Below, piece after piece: positions 34,844 through 46,356 of a stretch of DNA of 64,000 nucleotides. Both the position numbers and the translations under genes were made by a program. Each line of letters begins with the position of its first letter. The first letter of the stretch is position 1. The notes beneath the pieces were generated by a model. The model made no database searches. It was not told the origin of the DNA and worked only from the letters and a program-made list of their open reading frames with translations. Source of the DNA: Buddleja alternifolia. Taxonomy: Eukaryota > Streptophyta > Magnoliopsida > Lamiales > Scrophulariaceae. The stretch covers positions 5,878,708-5,942,707 of the forward strand of contig CM033391.1 of assembly GCA_019426215.1 (NCBI GenBank), in the 5' to 3' direction.

Positions 34844-37800
34844 TCAGTTAAGATCTTTAAATCTACGTACTCCAATATTGTAGACTAGTTTTTCAAACGT
34901 TGCTGTGGGAAATGCCTTGGTGAACAAATCAGCAAGATTATCACTGGAACGGATTTGGTGAACATTAATATCACCATTCTTCTGAAGATCATGGGTGAAA
35001 AAGAACTTTGGTGAAATATGTTTTGTTCTATCTCCTTTAATGTACCCTTCTTTTAATTGTGCGATACATACGGAATTATCTTCATATAAGATCGTCGGGA
35101 TCATTTTTCCAGAAGATAAACCACAAGTCCCTCGAATGTGTTGAATCATGGATCTTAACCAAACACATTCTCGACTTGCCTCGTGAATAGCCAAGATTTC
35201 TGCATGATTAGATGATGTGACCGATATAGTTTGTTTCATAGATCGCCATGAAATGGCTGTGCCACCACATGTAAATAAATAGCCCGTTTGTGAACGACCA
35301 TTATGAGGATCAAACATATATCCAGTATCTGCATATCCAACCAATTCGGACTTGGGTACATTTGAATAAAATAAGTCCATATCGATTGTTCCTCTAAGGT
35401 AGCGGAGTACCTGTTTAACCCCATTCCAATGTCTTCGTGTAGGAGAAGAACTATATCTTGCTAATAGATTAACAGCGAATGCTATATCAGGTCGAGTGTG
35501 ACAAACAAGATACATTAGTGCACCGATTGCACTTAGATATGGTACTTCAGGACCAAGTAGTTCTTCATCACTTTCTCGAGGTCGAAAATGATCTTTGTTC
35601 ACATCTAGTGACCTTACGACCATCGGGGTGCTCAATGGATGTGATTTATCCATGTAGAAACGCTTTAGCACCTTTGATATATAAGCGTCTTGATACATAA
35701 AAATTCCATTATTTAAATATTCAATTTGCAACCCAAGGCAAAATTTTGTTCTTCCAAGATCTTTCATCTCAAATTCTTTCTTCAAGCAATTAACAGTTTT
35801 TGAAATCTTTTCAGGAGTTCCAACAATATTTAAATCGTCAACATAAACTGTAATTATAACAAACTCATTTCTAGATCTTTTTATGAAAATACAAGGACAA
35901 ATTTGATCATTCTTATATCCTTCCTTCAACAAATATTTACTGAGACGATTATACCACATTCGTCTAGATTGTTTCAGTCCATACAATGACTTACTTAATT
36001 TAATTGAATAATGTTCTCGAGAACTTGAATTATATGCTTCAGGCATATTAAATCCTTTAGGGATTTTCATATATATATCAGCTTCAGGCATATTAAATCC
36101 TTCAGGGATTTTCATATATATATCATTATCAAGCGCGCCATACAAATAGGATGTAACAACATCCATTAAACGCAAATCAAGTTTTTCATGCACTACCAGA
36201 CTTATTATATAACGAAAAGTGGTTGCATCTACCACAGGAGAATCAGTCTCCTCATATCTATGCCAGGTCGTTGCGAAAACTCTTTGGCAATAAGACGGGC
36301 CTTATATCTTACAATTTCACTTTTTTCATTTCGTTTTCGCATAAATACCCATTTGTATCTTACTGACTTTACATCTTCAGGTGTACGGACTACAGGTCCA
36401 AAAACTTTTACATCTTCAGGTGTACGGACTACAGGTCCAAAAAATTTTCGTTTGTTCAAGCGAGTTTAACCCTGCCCTCATTGCGTCTTTTCATTTTGGC
36501 CAATCATTTCTTTGTCGACATTCATTAACAGTCTTTGGTTCTTGATCCTCATTATCATTCATCATATTTAGCGCTACATTATATGCAAATTTATCGTCAA
36601 CATTGACTTCATTTCGATTCCATCGTTTCCCGTTCATAACATAATCTATTGAGATCTCATTATTTTCACAATTTTCAGGTACCTGAGGTTCTTCTGGAAT
36701 CGAAATATTAGTTATGACTGGGGACTCTTCTGGAGTTATTTTATCCTCGATTAGACCATCTTGATTTTTAGCTCCTTTTCTTTTTTGAGGATGACTATCT
36801 TTGGAACCGATAGGTCTACCACGCTTCAGGCGTGCAGTAGACTCATTACTTTGCCCTTTAGGGACAACAATTCTTACTGGAGCATTAACAGCTGGTACAT
36901 GTGACTTAGTCACTTTCTTTAGGTCAGTAAATGCGTCTGGCAGTTGGTTAGCTAAACCTTGCAAGTGAATTATCTTTTGAACTTCCAGTTCACTTTGTTT
37001 TATTCGAGGATCAAGATGAGATAAAGATAATTCATTCCAACTAATTTTCTTTTCCAGCTGCTTATTTTCTCCCCCTAATGTTGGGAAATCTGATTCATCA
37101 AAATGACAATCAGCAAATCGAGCCGTAAATAAATCTCCAGTCAATGGCTCTAGATACTTTATTATCGATGGAGAATCGAATTCAACATATATTCCCAATT
37201 TCCTTTGAAGACCCATCTTAGTGCGTTGTGGTGGAGCAATTGGAACATATACCGCACATCCAAAAATTCTTAGATGGGAAATATTTGGTTCTTGACCACA
37301 AACCAAGTGTAATGGGGAGAATTTATGATAACTTGTTGGCCTTATGCGAATAAGTGCTGCTGCATGCAAAATAGCATGTCCCCAACAAGAAATAGGAAGT
37401 TTTGATCTCATAAGTAAAGGTCTTGCAATTAACTGTAGACGCTTAATAAACGATTCTGCTAGACCGTTTTGTGTATGAACATGTGCTACAGGATGTTCAA
37501 CATCAATTCCAATAGACATACAATAGTCATTGAACGTTTTGGAAGTAAATTCACCCGCATTATCAAGGCGTATCTTCTTAATTGGATAATCAGGAAAATG
37601 TGCTCTTAGTCTTATCATTTGAGCAAGCAATCTCGCAAACGCCAGGTTGCGAGTTGATAACAAAGATACATGTGACCATTTTGTTGATGCATCAATTAAA
37701 ACTATAAAATATCTAAATGGTCCACACGACGGGTGTATTGGTCCACAAATATCGCCTTGAATACGTTCCAAAAACGTAAGAGATTCACTTCCTACTTTTG

Positions 37801-38430
37801 TTGTTGATGGTCGAATAATCAACTTTCCTTGTGAACAAGCAGCACATGAGAAATCATTCGATTGAAAAATCTGCTGGCTCTTCAATGGATGACCACATGA
37901 ATTCTCAATTATCTTTCGCATCATAATTGATCCGGGATGACCCAACCGGTCATGCCAAATAACAAACTTATTTTGATTCGCAAACTTCTGGTTTACGATA
38001 ACATGTGTTTCAATAGTAGATATATGCGTGTAGTACAAACCGGAGGAAAACGCAGGCAATTTTTCCAATATACATTTGTTACCAGATATTGTATTAATGA
38101 TGTAAAGATACTCAATATTGCTATCACTTGTTGTCTCAATATGATATCCATTGCGGCGGATATCTTTGAAGCTTAGTAAATTTCTTTGAGACTTAGTAGA
38201 ATATAATGCTTCATCAATATAAAATTGTGTTCCTCCGGGTAACAATATATTAGCTCTGTCGGAGCCTTCAATTAACTTTGTCCTATCCGATATAGTACTA
38301 ACATTGGCTTCTTGCATTACTAAATAAGAGAAGTATTTTTTATTCAAGAGAAGTATTTTTTATTCTTGAGAATGGTGTGAGTTGTGGCACTATCAGCGAG
38401 ACACATATCTTCATTATTGATGTTGCTGCT
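34844..38430 (-). pseudogene. Copia-B pol polyprotein, decayed
   Basis: Pieces in order on the minus strand: protease active site (LADSATTH, just above 38365), GAG-pre-integrase (WHDRLGHPG) and integrase (GDICGP, LIDASTKW, LDNAGEF) in the open frame 38347-36491, a fragment 36459-36229 with the start of reverse transcriptase (YKWVFMRKR), then reverse transcriptase (YVDDLNIVG near 35845) and RNase H (ADTGY; ILAIHEASRECVWL) in 36235-34844. It is broken by a 20-bp tandem duplication at 38326-38365, a stop at 36491 and frameshifts near 36455 and 36232. Two in-frame tandem duplications, 45 bp (36036-36125) and 39 bp (36371-36448), lengthen the protein. Confidence 0.92.
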
Positions 38431-38589
38431 GATCGAGTAAATACTCATTCTTTATTGAAACATAAAAAGAAATAAATCAATACCAAACAATATTGTTTAA
38501 TATGAGAAACGATAATCTTATGAATAAATTTATTCTGCTTAAATATTTATTTATAAAGTACTAGAATTAAAATTTAACAAATTTATTTT

Positions 38590-39180
38590 TGAACACTTCA
38601 ATCTCCAATCAAGTGATCAATTTTTTTCATTAGGATCATCAAAGAAATCAGCAACATCTAAATGAGTGTCATCAAAATCGGCCATGATCAGAATTGCCTT
38701 CTTCAAAAGCAAAATTTGTTTCTATTTTCTTTCTTTTACTTTTTAGCGATTCTTGGTAAAGGTCAACAAGATGTTTTGGTGTACGACAAGTACATGACCA
38801 ATGACCTTTACTACCACAACGATAGCATAAATTTTTCACAAATTTGCTATTTTGGCCACTTTCATGTTTCTCTTCATTATTTTCCCACTTCTGGTGGAAA
38901 GATATATTATTTGAATAACCACCACGATTTTCATAATCATATCCACGACCACGTCCATGTCCATGATTTCTTTAATGATTAAAATAGTTATGTGCTGCTA
39001 CTTTCACTTCAGGGAATGTAGCAGAACTAGTTGGACGGGACTCATGATTAAAATAATTATATATTGCTCAACACATTCACTTCAGGAAATGAAGTATAGT
39101 TATTTGCATATATGAATTTATATATTGCTCAACACATTCACTTCAGGGATGGAGTATAGTTATTTGCATCAAGATGAATT
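38590..39180 (-). pseudogene. Copia-B gag remnant with zinc knuckle
   Basis: On the minus strand a CCHC knuckle, CYRCGSKGHWSCTC, is encoded at about 38786-38830, but it sits in a short broken frame. Upstream the frame is lost, and a 61-bp tandem duplication (39061-39121 and 39122-39180) is present. Only about 450 bp separate this point from the LTR, too little for a full gag. Confidence 0.7.
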
Positions 39181-39625
39181 TCAACATCTAACGCCCAAGA
39201 AAAATAATTTTTTCTCGTAATATCAAGAGTCACAAAGTCAAGTTTTTTCAAGATTCATCAATATAATACTATTATCAAAGTATAAAATGAATAACATAAC
39301 AATCATTCAACTTCTTAAAATATTTTCAACATGATAGGATTATTCAAAAGAATAATACTAATCAAATATATGCACATATACATATGTCTTCTTTCCAAAC
39401 ATCAAGAGAATTATTGCATATTTCTATTTTTGTTAAATATTGAAATATACGTACCTTTTTTTCTTGCTTTGTTTTAAAAATCTTGTCCATCAATTTTTTT
39501 TACAAACTCATAATAACTCATGAAAATCTCTCAATGGATTTTACATCATACGTTGAGTACCCCATGTATATCTTTAGCCAAATTTCAAAATGATTAACAC
39601 CTTGAGACGGATCGTGCTGATAACG

Positions 39626-39923
39626 TGTTATGAAATAAACTCAAATATTATAAAGTTGAGAGAATGAGAGAATTAAGTAGAGAACTCTTTTACAGATATT
39701 CTTGTCTATATTTACAATACAATGTCATTGCCTATTTATAGGCACAAAATTAGAATACCAAAGGTTTATTCCCTAAAGAGTAAATTATATTTACTCATGA
39801 TGGAAAATGAAAAGTCATGGAGATGAAGAGTTTTTGGGAGATGACTAGACATAATGATTAAAATTAAATGGCCATAAAAAAATTGGGAGATGAATAGAAA
39901 TTCACAAATAATTATTCATAATA
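39626..39923 (-). repeat. 5' LTR of Copia-B
   Basis: 298 bp, homologous to 34315-34625 but lacking a 13-bp unit near its outer end (aataaaatgagag in the partner). Confidence 0.9.
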
Positions 39924-39928
39924 ATATA

Positions 39929-40790
39929 TAATATATGGTGGGTATTTGTATATTTAAGATCTTGAATGTCTTGTTGACCAGGAAAAGTCGTGATGTCCTA
40001 AAGACATGTGACCTCCAATTTTGACAATTCCAGTGAACACTACCTTTTCTACACGGAAACAAAGTCGGTTTTGACAATAAATAGTAGATAAATTAAGAGA
40101 GCAATTCTTTTGCCTTTTTTTTTTTGTTAAGAAATGCGGTTATTTTGTTTCACAATAATGGAAAAATTACGGGTGAATGTATCAAAGAATAAACAAGATC
40201 TCGAACTAATAACTAGAATCAAACTCTAAAACCGAAACCTTTATACAACGTAGACTTGAGCTTTATATGAGAGAAATAAAATATTAAAGATTATTTGCTA
40301 AAACTGAAAAAAAATACGAAAGGCGGGATTGTTGATGATTTTAAGTCGGCAATTGAGGGCTGAAAAAGGGAGGCGACGAGGGAAAAATTTATGTCAGATC
40401 GAGTGCAATAGTCTTAATATCTATGTCTCAGGTGTATTGTGTGCGATCTCTACACACACTTGTGTGAGAGAAATAGATACAAAATTTATACTAGAACCAA
40501 TGAACTCGGTTTGACATAGAAATACCCTACGATGAGGGATCGTCACTACAAATACCATGCAAAATTCAGAGTAGAAGATAATGTGAAAAACATAAAGCAA
40601 AGAAAAAGATTTAGAAGGAGGAGAAATCTTGATCTGGGAAATCTGTTACGCATGAGAGTTGCTTTATAAAAATCTTTCTATTTTTCTAATTTCTTTTGGG
40701 AGGGGAGTATTTATATACCCCCTAATTACAACCACGGTAACATACGTAGGAGGAGGCATATAATAAATGGATGTTTTGGTCGCACGTAGC
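39929..40790. other. Intergenic, no gene seen
   Basis: AT-rich sequence without recognisable domains. A 61-codon open frame at 40329-40514 has no recognisable motif and is probably chance. Confidence 0.5.
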
Positions 40791-41047
40791 GAGTGTTTGG
40801 CTGAGCTTATAAGCTTTTTAAAACATCTATAAAGTTGTTACGAACCATTTGGTAAATTTTTTGCTAATATAGCTTATAAGCTCCCAAAATAAGCTATTAG
40901 GAGCTTATAAGCTGTTAAAAAATAAGTAAGGAAACCCTAACTTATGTTTAAATAGCTTATAAGACAGAGAGTTTATAAGCTTTAAAAACATCTTATACGC
41001 ACTAAAAGCTTATAAGCTCTTTAAAATAAGCTTAGCCCAACACCCTC
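40791..41047. mobile_element. MITE with gcttataagc repeats, copy 1
   Basis: The ends gagtgtttggctgagcttat and the complement of the right end (gagggtgttgggctaagctt) are inverted, and the body repeats the palindrome agcttataagct many times. A relative lies at 46116-46356. No clear target duplication; the end sequence resembles hAT or Harbinger MITEs. Confidence 0.6.
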
Positions 41048-41794
41048 TTAGTCTTTTACCTATGCTTTTGATGTATAGTCTTTGTCCATAGATTTATGAT
41101 TTACAGAGTGATAGTAAAAATCTAAATCATGATTTATATTTTTACTTGCATGCATATATCAAGTGTAGAAATTACATCATTTGTATGTGATGCATATAAG
41201 TAAATGAAACATGAGATGAAACATCATTTCAAATAGGAGATTAGGATTGGCTAGAATGTACTTTGCCAATTTGAAGTTCACATCAGTTGTATTATGGAGG
41301 AAAAGAGATTTCAGTCTTCTCGACCCATTCCATTCAAATGGCGTTTCACCGTATTTTACTTAATGTATATTCACCAAGTGAATACGATGTTTTCTTAAAT
41401 ATAAACCGACCAAATTATCTACGTCTTATCAGGTTTGAGTGTCATAAATAATGTTAGAATAATATTTTTTAAATATATATCGACATTTATATGTCATCGT
41501 TATACCACATTTTCTTGGCTCAAAAAATATATATTGATAAATTAAAGCCATTAAAGTAAATCAATTGTAATTATTTCTGGCCAAAATTAAGTGATGAGGT
41601 ATAACGATGATATATAAACAATTGCGTATAGTATTGCTCAAAAAATTTGAATCAATATTGTCCAAACCTGATACAGAAAGTACTCCCATAAAATATATTG
41701 TGATGTCTTAAAGAATTCTAGGCCCAAAATTGTGCAGAAGGCCCATTATCGGTTGGCCTGCAGCTACACGCGTTGAGCCCGTTTTGACAAAGGA

Positions 41795-42040
41795 TCTCCA
41801 TGGGTGCAGGGGCTTGCCCCCGTGGTACGGTACATTTTTATTATGGGGACAAATTAGAGTTTAGGTTTAGTTCAGTACTTTTGACATTCATTGTAATTTG
41901 TACCTCTTTCATCAATAGTGAAAATACTCTCCTCTCTCGTGGACGTAGGCAATTGCCGAACTACGTAAATTCTTATGTCTTTAATTTTTATGCTCTTATT
42001 TTGTGAATTCTCGTAACAAGATATTTCACCATTGTGTAGA
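41795..42040 (+). mobile_element. Copia LTR fragment
   Basis: The string tcgtggacgtaggcaattgc followed by cgaactacgtaaattctt is the hallmark of the R/U5 part of many plant Copia LTRs. The upstream part (cttgcccccgtggtacggta onward) matches the interior of the element at 27854-28340. There is no internal coding part, so it is a solo or truncated LTR. Confidence 0.6.
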
Positions 42041-43645
42041 AATTGAGAAGTTGTGCAACAATGTCGCAGTCAAATTGTCCGTGTTTTTGTTTATGGATAG
42101 GTTACATGTATTAATAAATTGTGAAACATTGATAATAATTCAAAAATTAACAAGTAATAGATTGTGAATATTGATAACCATTCAAAATTTAACAAGTAAT
42201 AAATTGTGAATATCAATTAGAGAAATGCTTTTGGCACTCCACAGATTATATTGAAGCTACAAGTTTATTTTTTGTACTTGAATATGACAAGAATTCCCTT
42301 TGATATCTACTCTTATGCAATCCAAACAAATCATTAGCATGTTACAAATATTTTCTTCACTACTTTATATAAAATTAATTATAATATAAAGCACAAAAGA
42401 AAAAAATAGAACACCAACTTCAGTTAATTCATTTCAATTACTCTATATTATAATTAGTACCTAACAATTATAATATAAACCAAAAAAGAAAAAAAAAATT
42501 GAACACCAATTTCAATTTATTCACTTCACTTACTATATAATCTATATTAGCACCTAATTAACAATCATTTTTTTATTTTCGTCTGAGCAATAAATCATCG
42601 ACACAATTACGCATAAATTAAGAAGTAATTATAAATCAGTCTTCGCCCATATCAAACAAGAAAACAATAATGTTATATAGTTAGCAACTTTTCATGCAAC
42701 ACGCATGTAAAAATATATAATTATTTCATAATGCACAAAAGATTAAAAAAAGCCGTTCTTTAATAATTTTGATGAATAATTTTATGCTTATATAAAAATA
42801 TTTATTTTACAGTATTATGTTTATAAACCTATTATTGTAATGCAAATATTTAGATAAAATAAAAGGAGATTCAATTTCTTTATCTATACCAAGTATAAGA
42901 AGAAGAATTGATGGTGGTATGGTGGTCTCTACATGATAACATAAAAAAGAAAAAGAAAATAAAAGATAGGTGGAGTAAAGAGATTGACTTCTATTTTAGT
43001 AATGAGTATATCCTTGTAATTTTTTAACATAGTAAAATAAGAGTGGAATTTCTATAGTAATTTTTGAAGCTCCAACATCAATTCCTAATTGATAATCATT
43101 CGAAATTTAATAATTAGTAATAATCTACAAAATCAACAAATATATTGAGAAAATAGAGAAAAACTCACTAATTTATAAAGTACAACCCAAATATCTTCTA
43201 ATATGTTCGAGCCTCATCTTTCCCGTCAATTTATTCGTATTGACAATAGTTAATTGTATTTTTTGAAAAAAACATTAGCAACCTCAAATTCTCTATTTAA
43301 TGGATTTATATGTATATGAATATTTTGATGATAAATTTACATCACTCATTAGAAATTATATTTTGATGGTTAATACACGTCAAAAAATATTAAATCACAT
43401 AATCATATATTTTGTCATCAACTGTATATATACACTTATAAAATATCAAATTCTCTATTTAATGGATCATCTTATATTTTGATATATATATATAATGTGG
43501 ATCTATGATATCAAATAGTATAAAAACGGATAATAAATTCAAATAAATTATTCCAACTGAAAATCAACATGAATTTGGATTCAAAACCACTTCGTGCATG
43601 TCTTAATTAATGGACTCCATATATAATTAGTATATTATAAAAAAA
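42041..43645. other. Intergenic, 3' of the SAUR gene
   Basis: Very AT-rich. Direct imperfect repeats around 42390-42545 (accaactttcagttaattca / accaatttcaatttattcac and following). Phrases ttggcactcc (42232) and tttttgaagctccaacatca (43062) belong to the MITE family at 50043-50151. No gene. Confidence 0.5.
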
Positions 43646-44077
43646 TTAACAACTCTTCACCATAGTCTTATTACAGGAACCCCATTTATCACCACCACCG
43701 CCGGAAACCCTAGAAACCCTTTCCTCCGCCCATTGCTCCGCCAGTATCCTCTCCATCTCGCTCGGCCGGCATGGCACCGTCAATGCACCTTCATGATCAA
43801 ACCCATACTCCTCCGCCGCTTGCTCCAACAGCCTCAAGAACGACGGATGATTCAAATATCTCAACGGCACTATAAATCGTTGCAACTCATCATCATCCTC
43901 AGCAATCACAGCAAAATGCCCCTCCTTCACGTCCTCCGGTACGTCGATTTCTTCGACTTCATTCTCCGGTGAAGATTTCTTGCCTAATAGTAAACTCTTT
44001 TGTAGTTTCTCCACTACTACTTTGAGCTTTACAATCCCACCATTTTTTTTCTTGCAAATTGTTGTGGTTTTTGCCAT
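43646..44077 (-). CDS. SAUR: SAUR family (small auxin-up RNA) protein, 143 aa
   Basis: Intronless, as is usual for SAUR genes. The core domain is typical: VPEDVKEGHFAVIAEDD, then RFIVPLRYLNHPSFLRLLEQAAEEYGFDHEGALTVPC (about residues 46-103), preceded by a basic N-terminus and followed by a variable tail. SAURs of the growth-promoting class bind and inhibit PP2C.D phosphatases at the plasma membrane and so activate H+-ATPases, causing cell expansion. Whether this longer member acts that way is not shown by sequence. The ATG at 44077 is the only candidate that retains the Lys-rich N-terminus. Confidence 0.93.
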   Translation of the reverse strand: MAKTTTICKKKNGGIVKLKVVVEKLQKSLLLGKKSSPENEVEEIDVPEDVKEGHFAVIAEDDDELQRFIVPLRYLNHPSFLRLLEQAAEEYGFDHEGALTVPCRPSEMERILAEQWAEERVSRVSGGGGDKWGSCNKTMVKSC

Positions 44078-44209
44078 GTTTGAATTGAAAAAGTGTTAAT
44101 GGAAAAAAAAGGGTTTTGTAATATTTTGTGTTTGTGTTTTTGTTTTAGCAATAGATGTACAATGGTTTAATTTTCTTTTTGATGTATTTTGTAATGAAGT
44201 TAGGGTTGA

Positions 44210-44217
44210 TATATATA
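44210..44217 (-). promoter_or_regulatory. TATA box of the SAUR gene
   Basis: TATATATA in the context ctctatatatatcaa on the minus strand, about 135 bp above the start codon, giving a predicted leader near 100 nt. I did not find a clear TGTCTC auxin-response element close by. Confidence 0.5.
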
Positions 44218-45405
44218 GAGTATGATGAAGTGTACTGTATGTGGGAGAGAGATAATAACAAAGTGCTGGAAAGAAAGAGGGAGAGAGGATTGGGAGACCA
44301 ATGCATGTGAGTGGAGATTGATTCATCCATGAAATGTCATTTCAAGCAACCCTTCTATCAAACAAAAGACTTTATTTCAGTTTGCATATAGAAAAGACTT
44401 GAGTTTAGTTCATGTGGGACCTGGTGAATTTTAATTCAAGCTTAGTTTGGTCGAATTGAATGTAGTTCATTAGAGAAAAATCATATATTTTATTTCACAA
44501 AGATAGGTGTACTCTTGCAATTTTAGTCCCAATATTTATGAACTTGTAAAATTAGTCTCATAAGCTGATTTTCTTTTTCTTTTTTTGCATTGTAGTCTCA
44601 TCTGTTAACGGATTGAAATCGTTAGTTTGGTCAAGCGGTGTCTTGCACGTGATCAATAATTAACTTAATGATTCATGCATTTTAATTCACATGCAGAATT
44701 TCGTTCGTGTTTCACAGATATGATGAGACGGAAATTACAAAAACATGAATATGCAACTATTTTGCAAGTTTATAAACAACAAAACTAAAATTGCGACATG
44801 CTTTATATTATGGGATCAATATTTGCAATTTTCTCAATCCTTTTGTCATGTAATCTATTATTTGACAATTATTAACCAGTAGTGAATTCGTTTGGAATTG
44901 ATAATTAGATGGGATTTGAGCTAAATTTTCCAGTAAAAGGGAAATAAATAATTCAATTGAACTTTGCTATGTCCCATATTTATGACTCTAGTTTGATCTA
45001 CACGAAGTTTTATATGAAAGTTTATATAAATAATCTAATTGAAAATTTTAATCCGAATTGGATCTAGCCAAACTCATTGCAAATTTTCTATTCCTGCAAG
45101 ATAATTTTATTCATGCAAATGATTGTGGTTGCTCATTGCAGATTTTCTATTCCGAAATTATTATCTTTCTGTTATCATTTTATCTATACACAAATGTATA
45201 TAATTCATGTCATTTCATATTTTTAAAAACTTTTTAAACACATGTTATAAATAATGAAATACGAAATAAAACATTAATTTACGATAAGGACTCGAAGTGA
45301 CGTTTGCTATGAGATTTGTGCCGAAACCGACAAATTCCATGACTAATTAAAGCAAGCGTTATATGCAATTAGTTGTCTCGAAGCCAATTCAAATTGGGTT
45401 AGAAT
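44218..45405. other. SAUR upstream region and intergenic
   Basis: No coding sequence. At about 44515-44832 the phrases cttgcaattttagtccc and (complement of the right side) aaaattgcaaatattgatcc are inverted, so this is a possible further member of the 'ttagtccc' foldback group. Confidence 0.4.
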
Positions 45406-46085
45406 CAAGGATTAAAATTTCGTTTCGACTATAAGTTTCGAATTGTTAAATATAAGAAACGTATCGGAAACGTTTCGGAAACGTCACGGAAAACTTGCAA
45501 AATGCTAGAAACAAGATAGGAATAGAGAAAAATGAAGTAAATAAGAGTTGCTCCCTTTTTTTCATTAACAAAAAGTCAATATTTTTCGTTACAATTTATA
45601 CAACTGCTCCAATAATCGATCAAATTTCATTAACAAATAAAGTGGTAAAGTTGGATTCAAATTTTGCATTTATAGAGCATCAAATCGACAAAGTGCTAGA
45701 AACATATATGATTTTGTTGATTATTTAATGGACTTGTTTGATTTTATTTAGGATAATTTGGTAGATTATTAGATTTATTACTCTTTTTTTATTCTATTTT
45801 GATTTTTTTTAAAATTCATATATTTGAGAGCTTTGTTATCTTGGCAATAGAGCAACAATTCTTTTCCTAAATGAACTACGAAACTATCAATGTTTCCATA
45901 ATTTTGGTGGAAACCATGGTGGAAACTGTAGAAACTTTGAGAGTTTCCGTGGAAACTATGGAAACATTAAGAGTTTCTCAGGAAACAATATAATTTCGAA
46001 ACTCCTTCTCCGTTTCTTTTCCGTAAGCTGAAAAAGAGAAACTTTTCGGACGTTTCGGAGGAAAAGAAAAGAAAATTAGAACCAT
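45406..46085. mobile_element. 680-bp Mutator-like non-autonomous element
   Basis: A perfect 9-bp duplication ggttagaat flanks it (45397-45405, 46086-46094). The ends are weakly inverted (caaggattaaaattt / complement atggttctaatttt), and both subterminal regions repeat variants of gtttcggaaacgt and gtttccgtggaaac. A 77-codon open frame inside (45495-45728) has no recognised domain. Confidence 0.65.
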
Positions 46086-46115
46086 GGTTAGAATTGTCCT
46101 TTTCTTGCATATTAT

Positions 46116-46356
46116 GAGGGTGATTAGCTAAACTTATCCAAAACATTTTATAAGTTCCTACATCTTATAAGATATTTAAAAAAAAGTGGGGGTGAGTTAC
46201 TTTTTTAAAAACAGCTTATAAGATCCAAACAACTTATTTTTTAGCCTTATAAGCTGTTTTTTAAAAAAAATTACTAAACAAATTTATAGAGCTTATAAGC
46301 TCTAAATCCTCTTATAAGATGTTTAATGGAGCTTATAAGTTTAGCCAAACACCCTC
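46116..46356. mobile_element. MITE with gcttataagc repeats, copy 2
   Basis: Left end gagggtgattagctaaactt and right end whose complement is gagggtgtttggctaaactt, with several internal agcttataagct palindromes, matching the element at 40791-41047. It starts only 30 bp from the Mutator-like element at 45406-46085. Confidence 0.65.

Larger units (their letters stand above)
34315..39923 (-). mobile_element. Older Ty1/Copia LTR retrotransposon (Copia-B)
   Basis: 5609 bp in minus orientation between 5-bp duplications atata (34310-34314, 39924-39928, within TA-rich DNA). LTRs are 34315-34625 and 39626-39923. Inside the right (5') LTR, the minus strand reads cgttatcagcacga, a primer-binding-site-like sequence directly next to the LTR. 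A purine-rich tract (complement of ctcccccttgg) lies next to the 3' LTR. By eye the two LTRs differ at about 13 of 298 positions plus a 13-bp indel, so this insertion is clearly older than Copia-A. The N-terminal part of gag is missing. Confidence 0.93.
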
